A DNA stretch of 10,117 nt from an uncultured Clostridia bacterium (GTDB lineage: Bacteria > Bacillota_A > Clostridia > Oscillospirales > Oscillospiraceae). The notes beneath the pieces were generated by a model that was given only the letters and a program-made list of their open reading frames with translations, did no database searches and was not told where the DNA came from. The position numbers were made by a program, and so were the translations under genes. The DNA lies in contig CASEPH010000068.1 of assembly GCA_949289625.1 (NCBI GenBank), forward strand, positions 1 to 10,117. Reading direction: 5' to 3'. Below are positions 5,627-10,117 of this stretch, in pieces; within the stretch, counting starts at the first letter, position 1, and every line of letters begins with the position of its first letter.

Positions 5627-6520
5627 ATGAATACCAAATTCTCCCGGCTTCCCGGCTCTGACAAGGCGATCATGATCTTCGCCTACACCATATTGGGTCT
5701 ATTCATGGCTGCCATTATCCTTCCGATGGTTTACATCATTCTGGCATCCTTCATCGACCCCATCACCCTGCAGAACAGCGGTCTGACCTTCGATTTCAGC
5801 AAGTGGACCCTGACCGCTTACGAGCGTGTTTTGACCAATGCCCAGATCTGGACAGGCTTCAAGAACGCCATGATCTACTCTGTTCTGTTCACCATCATTT
5901 CCGTAACGGTGACGCTGCTGGCTGCTTACCCCATGTCTCGCCCGGACTTCAAGGGCAAAGGCTTCTTCAACGTCATGTTTGTCATCACCATGTTTTTCGG
6001 CGGCGGTCTGATTCCCACCTATTTGCTGATCAGCGATTTGGGTATGCTGGACACCATCTGGGCGATTTTGATTCCCGGTGCGTTCAGTGTGTGGAATATG
6101 ATTATCGCCAGAACGTACTACATGGGAATTCCCGGAGATATGCAGGAAGCAGCTGAAATTGATGGTGCAACCGAAATGGTGTATTTCTTCAAGATTCTGC
6201 TGCCACTGTGTGCACCCATTATTGCCACCATTGCTATGTGGCAGTTTGTGGGTATGTGGAACAGCTACTTTGATGCCATGATTTACTTAAATGATGCTGC
6301 AAAACAGCCCTTGCAGTTGGTCCTGCGGGCGATCCTGATTCAGAGCCAACCGGAACCGGGAATGGTTTCGGATATGCAGAGTACTGCTGCTCGGGCACAG
6401 CTGGCGGAACTGCTGAAATATGCAACCATCATTATTTCCAGCGTACCCCTGATGATTTTGTATCCCTTCTTCCAGAAGTATTTTAACAGCGGCATTATGG
6501 CTGGCGCAGTGAAGGGATAA
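5627..6520 (+). CDS. Sugar ABC transporter permease, LplC/YtcP type
   Basis: A 297-residue membrane permease, partner of the preceding one. Hydrophobic spans lie at about 15-42, 82-102, 113-134, 142-160, 192-212 and 265-282. The ATPase-docking loop is EAAEIDGATEMVYFFKILLPLCAPI (174-198), with E174-A-A, G180 and the classic L-P at 192-193. The motif FFGGGLIPTYLLISDLGMLDT (123-143) is characteristic of the YtcP/LplC branch, as is the long loop QPEPGMVSDMQSTAARAQLAELLKYATIII before the last span. AAGGAG precedes the ATG by a normal distance. The gene sits between the first permease (17 bases away) and the binding-protein gene (58 bases away). Importers of this type usually rely on a shared ATPase encoded elsewhere, which fits the lack of an ATPase gene here. 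Confidence 0.93.
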   Translation: MNTKFSRLPGSDKAIMIFAYTILGLFMAAIILPMVYIILASFIDPITLQNSGLTFDFSKWTLTAYERVLTNAQIWTGFKNAMIYSVLFTIISVTVTLLAAYPMSRPDFKGKGFFNVMFVITMFFGGGLIPTYLLISDLGMLDTIWAILIPGAFSVWNMIIARTYYMGIPGDMQEAAEIDGATEMVYFFKILLPLCAPIIATIAMWQFVGMWNSYFDAMIYLNDAAKQPLQLVLRAILIQSQPEPGMVSDMQSTAARAQLAELLKYATIIISSVPLMILYPFFQKYFNSGIMAGAVKG

Positions 6521-6535
6521 TTCCATTTGTATGTT

Positions 6536-6555
6536 TGGCAGACGGATATCTGCCA
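6536..6555 (+). other. Short hairpin in the permease/binding-protein gap
   Basis: TGGCAGA (6536-6542) pairs exactly with TCTGCCA (6549-6555) around a six-base CGGATA loop. It lies between the second permease and the binding-protein gene, ten bases before the AAGGAG. In comparable sugar importer operons hairpins at this position protect or separate the binding-protein message, which is needed in excess over the permeases. There is no U-tract, so it is not a terminator. Confidence 0.45.
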
Positions 6556-6578
6556 GTATAATGAAAAGGAGAATACAT

Positions 6579-8240
6579 ATGAAAAAGCTGACGAAGATTA
6601 TGTCTCTGTCACTGACCCTTGCCATGCTGCTCAGTCTGCTGGCAGGCTGCGGAGGTGCAGGAGGCGCCGCAGGTAATTCTGCAGGGTTGGAAGTGGATCC
6701 GGCAACTTTGTCCTTCCCCCTGGCAGAAACTGCCACCATTAAAGGCTTGACCAATTTCCCGGCCGGCACGGAGTCTGAGCCCAATAACCGCACCATCTTC
6801 AAACGGCTGGAAGAGCAAACCAATGTCCATGTGGAGTGGAAGACCATCCAGTCTGACCAGTGGGGAGAAAAGATTGTGCTGGAAATGTCCAACGTCAAGA
6901 CCCTGCCTGACTTTGTGTTCAATGCCGGCTTCAGTGATACGGATCTGTTAAAGTACGCAAAACAGGGCGTCATTATCAATCTGGAAGAGTACATCGACAA
7001 ATATATGCCCAACCTGTCCAAGGTGTTTGAGCAGGCTCCTGAGTACCGGGCTATGTGCACAGATGAAGATGGTCACATCTGGGCGCTGCCCTGGATTGAG
7101 CAGCTGGGTTATGAGAAGACCGCTATTCAGACCGTGGGCAATATGAGCTTTATCAACACCGCATGGCTGGACTACCTTGGCCTGGAAATGCCTACCACTG
7201 TGGATGAGTTTGAGGATGTTCTGATTGCCTTCCGGGATAATGCAGCGGACCTGAAGGCGGAGTTCAATATTGAAGGCGACATTATTCCCATGTCCTGCAT
7301 TATGAACGATGGTGACCAGGACCCCTGCATTCTGATCAATGGCTTTGGCGAAGGCTACGGCGATCCTGACCGGGGCCGTCACATTGCGGTTACCAACGAT
7401 AAGGAAGTTATCTGTGTTGCCAATACAGAGGGCTTCAAGAAAGGTATCGCCTGGCTGCATGAACTGTATGCCCAGGGGCTGATTGACCCCGAAGCCTTTA
7501 CCCAGGAATGGTCTACTTACGTTGCAAAGGGTAAGTCCGGCCGCTACGGCGTATGCTTCTCCTGGGACGTTGCCAACATTGCTTCTCTGGAAGGCTGGGA
7601 ACCCCTGCCCGCACTGACTGCCGACGTTAGAAATATCACCCCTCAGAATGGTTCCTTTACCTCCGGCTTTGACCGCGGCCGCTGTGTTGTGACAGCTACC
7701 GCAGAGAATCCCGCCCTGGTTTGCGCATGGCTGGATCAGATGTACGCACCGCTGCAGTCTCCGCAGAACAACTGGGGAACCTATGGCGAGGACGACGAAT
7801 TCGATATCTTTGAGATGGGCACCAATGCCAACGGCGAGCCCATGCTCCAGCATGCCCCTCTGGGAGATGCTTCTCCTGTAGAGGTGCGGGAGGCAGAAAG
7901 TGTCAACGGCCCTCTGGCTGTTCTGGACAGCTACTATGATGTGTACGTTACCTGCCCGGATGACGCTCAGTACCGTTTGGACTGGATTGAGCAGATTTAT
8001 ACCCCGGATATGAACAACGACTATGTGTTCCCGAACGTGTTCATGAGCAGTGATGATACCAAGCGCCTGTCTGACCTGACTGCGGATATCACCAAGTGCA
8101 TCAATACCGCAAAGGCGGATTGGGTTATGAACGGCTTTACTGATGCGGACTGGGATCAGCTGCAGGCGGATCTGGATGCCTACGGACTGGAGGAATACCT
8201 GTCCATCTTCCAGAAGTACCTCGACGCTTACTACGCTTGA
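6579..8240 (+). CDS. Sugar ABC transporter lipoprotein solute-binding protein, LplA type
   Basis: A 553-residue extracytoplasmic lipoprotein that binds the imported sugar. The N-terminus MKKLTKIMSLSLTLAMLLSLLAGC is a lipoprotein signal with lipobox L-A-G-C, so Cys24 would be lipidated and the protein anchored on the outer face of the membrane. A Gly/Ala-rich tether (25-36) follows. The mature part matches the large LplA/YtcQ-type binding proteins of about 500-560 residues: FKRLEEQTNVHVEWKT, LPDFVFNAGFSDTDLLKYAKQGVIINLEEYID, and MPTTVDEFEDVLIAFRDN are typical landmarks, and aromatic residues are frequent in the C-lobe. AAGGAG (6566-6571) lies seven bases before ATG 6579; an earlier ATG at 6531 would put extra residues before the signal and is rejected. 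It follows its two permeases. Ligand is not readable from sequence; sucrose or short fructans are inferred from the downstream GH32. Confidence 0.93.
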   Translation: MKKLTKIMSLSLTLAMLLSLLAGCGGAGGAAGNSAGLEVDPATLSFPLAETATIKGLTNFPAGTESEPNNRTIFKRLEEQTNVHVEWKTIQSDQWGEKIVLEMSNVKTLPDFVFNAGFSDTDLLKYAKQGVIINLEEYIDKYMPNLSKVFEQAPEYRAMCTDEDGHIWALPWIEQLGYEKTAIQTVGNMSFINTAWLDYLGLEMPTTVDEFEDVLIAFRDNAADLKAEFNIEGDIIPMSCIMNDGDQDPCILINGFGEGYGDPDRGRHIAVTNDKEVICVANTEGFKKGIAWLHELYAQGLIDPEAFTQEWSTYVAKGKSGRYGVCFSWDVANIASLEGWEPLPALTADVRNITPQNGSFTSGFDRGRCVVTATAENPALVCAWLDQMYAPLQSPQNNWGTYGEDDEFDIFEMGTNANGEPMLQHAPLGDASPVEVREAESVNGPLAVLDSYYDVYVTCPDDAQYRLDWIEQIYTPDMNNDYVFPNVFMSSDDTKRLSDLTADITKCINTAKADWVMNGFTDADWDQLQADLDAYGLEEYLSIFQKYLDAYYA

Positions 8241-8248
8241 TTATTCCA

Positions 8249-8279
8249 ACTCCCTGCCCCCTTACCGGGGGCAGGGAGT
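8249..8279 (+). terminator. Very strong GC hairpin after the binding-protein gene
   Basis: ACTCCCTGCCCCC (8249-8261) pairs perfectly with GGGGGCAGGGAGT (8267-8279) around a TTACC loop, starting eight bases after the stop. The next bases are GAAAACTGTATTCTG and only then TTTTTT (8295-8300), so the U-tract is displaced by 15 bases. It may act as a partial terminator or as a 3' end barrier that stabilises the binding-protein message while allowing some read-through into GH32. Confidence 0.6.
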
Positions 8280-8297
8280 GAAAACTGTATTCTGTTT

Positions 8298-8364
8298 TTT
8301 GACGGCAATCCCCTGTTTCAGCAGATTTCCGTCAAAGCACAGAATGTGACTACCGATTCTGTGC
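8298..8364 (+). promoter_or_regulatory. Two further hairpins in the leader before the GH32 gene
   Basis: TTTGACGG (8298-8305) pairs with CCGTCAAA (8329-8336), and the inside continues with AATC/GATT and CTG-TTT-CAG. Directly adjoining it, GCACAGAAT (8337-8345) pairs with ATTCTGTGC (8356-8364) around a ten-base loop, ending 12 bases before AAAGGAG (8377-8383). These could form a structured leader for GH32. I see no convincing promoter in this gap and no match to a riboswitch or antiterminator site I know. Confidence 0.4.
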
Positions 8365-8391
8365 ATTTGTTGTCCGAAAGGAGCACCCTGT

Positions 8392-9876
8392 ATGACCAGT
8401 AAAAAATTGCAGCGCGCCCGGGATTTTGAGAAAAAATACAGTCCCTATGTTGCCGAGGAACTGCCGAAATTCCATGTGACCGGCGGCATCGGCTGGATCA
8501 ACGATCCCAACGGCTTTGCGCCCTACAAGGGCGAATACCATCTGTTTTACCAGTACTACCCCTACGATACCAAGTGGGGTCCTATGCATTGGGGACATGT
8601 CAAAACCAAGGACTTTGTCCGCTGGGAACGTCTGCCGGTGGCGTTGGCACCGGATATGGACTATGACAAAGATGGATGCTTCTCCGGCGGAGCAGTGGAG
8701 ATGCCCGATGGACGGCACCTGCTGATGTACACCGGCGTTCGCAATGTCCGGCGGAAGAACGGCAAAATCGACAGCTTCCAGACCCAGTGCATTGCCATCG
8801 GAGACGGCGAAAATTACCAAAAGTACGAAGGAAACCCGGTTATCCGCAGCGAGGAAATTCCCGAGGGCGGCAGCACCACGGATTTCCGGGACCCGAAAAT
8901 TTGGCGGGAGGACGGAATGTACTATGCGGTGGTAGGAAACCGTACCCCGGACGGCAGTGGCACCATTCTGCTGTTCCGCAGCGAGGACGCCATCCACTGG
9001 GAATTTGTGAACAAGCTGGCCTCCTGCCACAACCAGTACGGCAAGATGTGGGAATGCCCGGATTTCTTCCCTCTGGATGGGAAGCACGTTCTGCTGACCA
9101 GCCCTCAGGAGATGACTGCCATTGGTCTGGAATTCCACCCAGGCAATGCCAACGTGTGCATCATCGGCACCTTTGACCGGGAGTGCAGCCATCTTATGCG
9201 GGAGAATGTGCAGGCCATTGACTACGGTCTGGACTTCTATGCCCCTCAGACACTGGAAACCTTTGACGGCCGCCGGGTGATGATCGGCTGGATGCAGAAC
9301 TGGGAAACCGTCAACAGCCGTTTGCAGCACCAGCGATTCATGGGACAGATGACCATCCCCCGGGAGTTGTTCATCCGCAATGGCAGGCTGTGCCAGCTCC
9401 CGGTGCGGGAGATTGAAAACTACCGCAGTATCAAGATCGCCTATCAGAATGTGATGATGACCGGCGAAATCTCCCTGCAGGGCATCAACGGAAGATTCAT
9501 TGACATGACCGTGACCATTCGTCCGGGCAACGAAGCCTCCATGTACCGTTGGTTCAAGATTAACGTGGCACGGGATGGAGAACACTTTACCTCCCTGCGG
9601 TTTAAGCCTGCCACGAACATCATCCGCATCGACCGCACCCAGAGCGGTCTGCCCTGCGATATTGTGAATGTTCGGGAGTTCCCGGTGAATACGGTGAGCG
9701 GTGAGCTGAAGCTGCGGCTGATTATGGATCGGTACAGCCTTGAAGTCTTTGTCAATGACGGCGAGCAGGCGGCTTCTACTGTCATCTACACTCCTCTGGA
9801 TGCGAAATCCATCAGCTTCTCCTGTGACGGCACTGTGCTGATGGATGTGGAAAAGTACGATATTAGCGTGGATTGA
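8392..9876 (+). CDS. GH32 beta-fructofuranosidase (sucrose/fructan hydrolase)
   Basis: A 494-residue glycoside hydrolase of family GH32, which cleaves terminal beta-fructosyl bonds of sucrose, sucrose-6-phosphate or short fructans with retention. All three catalytic motifs are intact: WINDPNG (35-41) with nucleophile Asp38, FRDPK (165-169) with transition-state stabiliser Asp167, and ECPDFF (221-226) with acid/base Glu221. The N-terminal five-bladed propeller runs to about residue 340 and a C-terminal beta-sandwich fills the rest (FKINVARDGEHFTSLRF, LKLRLIMDRYSLEVFVNDGEQAASTVIY), the normal length for bacterial enzymes. There is no signal peptide, so it acts in the cytoplasm on imported sugar. 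AAAGGAG lies eight bases before ATG 8392. It follows the ABC importer and precedes an O-acetyltransferase gene by nine bases. As uptake is by ABC rather than phosphotransferase, unphosphorylated sucrose or fructo-oligosaccharide is the likelier substrate; sucrose-6-phosphate hydrolase is the alternative name. Confidence 0.95.
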   Translation: MTSKKLQRARDFEKKYSPYVAEELPKFHVTGGIGWINDPNGFAPYKGEYHLFYQYYPYDTKWGPMHWGHVKTKDFVRWERLPVALAPDMDYDKDGCFSGGAVEMPDGRHLLMYTGVRNVRRKNGKIDSFQTQCIAIGDGENYQKYEGNPVIRSEEIPEGGSTTDFRDPKIWREDGMYYAVVGNRTPDGSGTILLFRSEDAIHWEFVNKLASCHNQYGKMWECPDFFPLDGKHVLLTSPQEMTAIGLEFHPGNANVCIIGTFDRECSHLMRENVQAIDYGLDFYAPQTLETFDGRRVMIGWMQNWETVNSRLQHQRFMGQMTIPRELFIRNGRLCQLPVREIENYRSIKIAYQNVMMTGEISLQGINGRFIDMTVTIRPGNEASMYRWFKINVARDGEHFTSLRFKPATNIIRIDRTQSGLPCDIVNVREFPVNTVSGELKLRLIMDRYSLEVFVNDGEQAASTVIYTPLDAKSISFSCDGTVLMDVEKYDISVD

Positions 9877-9885
9877 GGTACTTCT

Positions 9886-10117
9886 GTGACAAATCAGGAA
9901 CGCCGAGACGCACACCTTGCCTATATTGCGGACGGGCCGATTTTTGAAGAGCTGGCGAAAACCCGTGGGCTGGTTCAAAAGCTGAACACGATAGACCGCA
10001 CCGACGGGGAAGGTATTTTGAAGATCATTCAAGAGTTGCTGCAAACAGAGCAAAGCCCTTGTATTGTTCCTCCGTTTTACTGCGACTATGGAAGCCATAT
10101 TTCCGTTGGAAAAAACT
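9886..10117 (+). CDS. Maltose/galactoside O-acetyltransferase, N-terminal part (cut by window end)
   Basis: The frame opens at GTG 9886 and runs off the window after 77 codons: MTNQERRDAHLAYIADGPIFEEL if GTG is read as Met. The N-terminus is the helical Maa/NodL-type cap domain of sugar O-acetyltransferases (LNTIDRTDGEGILKIIQELL), followed by PPFYCDYGSHISVGKN (about 62-77), the highly conserved entry into the left-handed beta-helix of the LacA/Maa family. These trimeric cytoplasmic enzymes transfer acetyl from acetyl-CoA to sugars, which is thought to detoxify or dispose of unmetabolised sugars. GAGGT (9875-9879) overlaps the GH32 stop and lies six bases before the GTG, so the gene is coupled to GH32. 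Catalytic residues lie beyond the window end and cannot be checked. Confidence 0.85.
   Translation, partial: MTNQERRDAHLAYIADGPIFEELAKTRGLVQKLNTIDRTDGEGILKIIQELLQTEQSPCIVPPFYCDYGSHISVGKN

Noticed and set aside
4479..5627. Minus-strand open frame of 382 codons opposite the first permease
   Set aside because: The plus strand encodes a clear ABC permease with an EAA loop. The antisense translation is rich in Gln, His and Asp, as expected from reversed membrane-protein codons, and it crosses the divergent promoter region.
6535..6562. TTGGCA-16 bases-TATAAT, a consensus-like promoter just before the binding-protein gene
   Set aside because: Transcription would start near 6569, inside the AAGGAG ribosome site (6566-6571), leaving the message without it. 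The hairpin at 6536-6555 explains the same bases better. A weak role is not excluded.
8299..8328. TTGACG followed after 17-18 bases by CAGATT/AGATTT as a GH32 promoter
   Set aside because: The -10 matches only about half of the consensus and both parts lie inside the arms of a hairpin; the evidence is too weak to list as a promoter.
8350..10098. Long open frame of 582 codons on the minus strand opposite GH32
   Set aside because: It is the mirror of a well-supported GH32 gene with intact catalytic motifs; its own start lacks a ribosome site and its translation resembles no protein family.

Overview
The window looks like chromosomal DNA of a gut-type clostridium (Firmicutes, probably an Oscillospiraceae relative such as Faecalibacterium, Gemmiger or Subdoligranulum). 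This rests on the strong AGGAGG-type ribosome sites, a lone Spo0A C-terminal domain, the DUF624/YesL protein, the LplB/YtcP/LplA-type sugar ABC importer, and a small protein resembling the DUF6809 families of gut Clostridia. The genus is an inference, since no rRNA or marker gene is present.

Left part (1-1986), accessory in character. It starts inside an XRE-type helix-turn-helix gene, which overlaps a stand-alone Spo0A C-terminal DNA-binding domain protein (164-514). A perfect GC hairpin at 660-687 separates these from a convergent, very acidic 98-residue protein (998-702, minus) with its own promoter. Positions 999-1504 carry no convincing gene but include a 36-base hairpin. A small DUF6809-like protein (1505-1813) follows, ending in a good intrinsic terminator. 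A second hairpin marks the convergent boundary with the next minus-strand operon.

Main part (1987-10117), a sugar utilisation locus built on two divergent transcripts. Leftward run a LacI-family regulator, a YesL/DUF624 membrane protein and a membrane-anchored protein with an extracytoplasmic domain; they are tightly packed and the last two overlap by ATGA. Rightward run two ABC permeases of the LplB and LplC/YtcP type, a lipoprotein solute-binding protein, a cytoplasmic GH32 beta-fructofuranosidase, and the beginning of a maltose/galactoside O-acetyltransferase gene cut by the window end. The 253-base divergent region holds recognisable promoters for both directions and six copies of GCAAAT, which look like operators of the LacI protein.

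Proposed working of the locus: the lipoprotein captures sucrose or short fructans, the two permeases import them using an ATPase encoded elsewhere, and the GH32 enzyme releases fructose in the cytoplasm. LacI senses a product or substrate and controls both directions. The substrate is inferred from GH32. No ATPase, fructokinase or phosphotransferase component is in view. I found no CRISPR array, tRNA, rRNA or intact mobile element, and no clear evidence of a wholly new system. The most unusual points are the operator cluster paired with an atypical LacI linker, the binding-protein-like anchored partner of YesL, and three consecutive hairpins before the GH32 gene.
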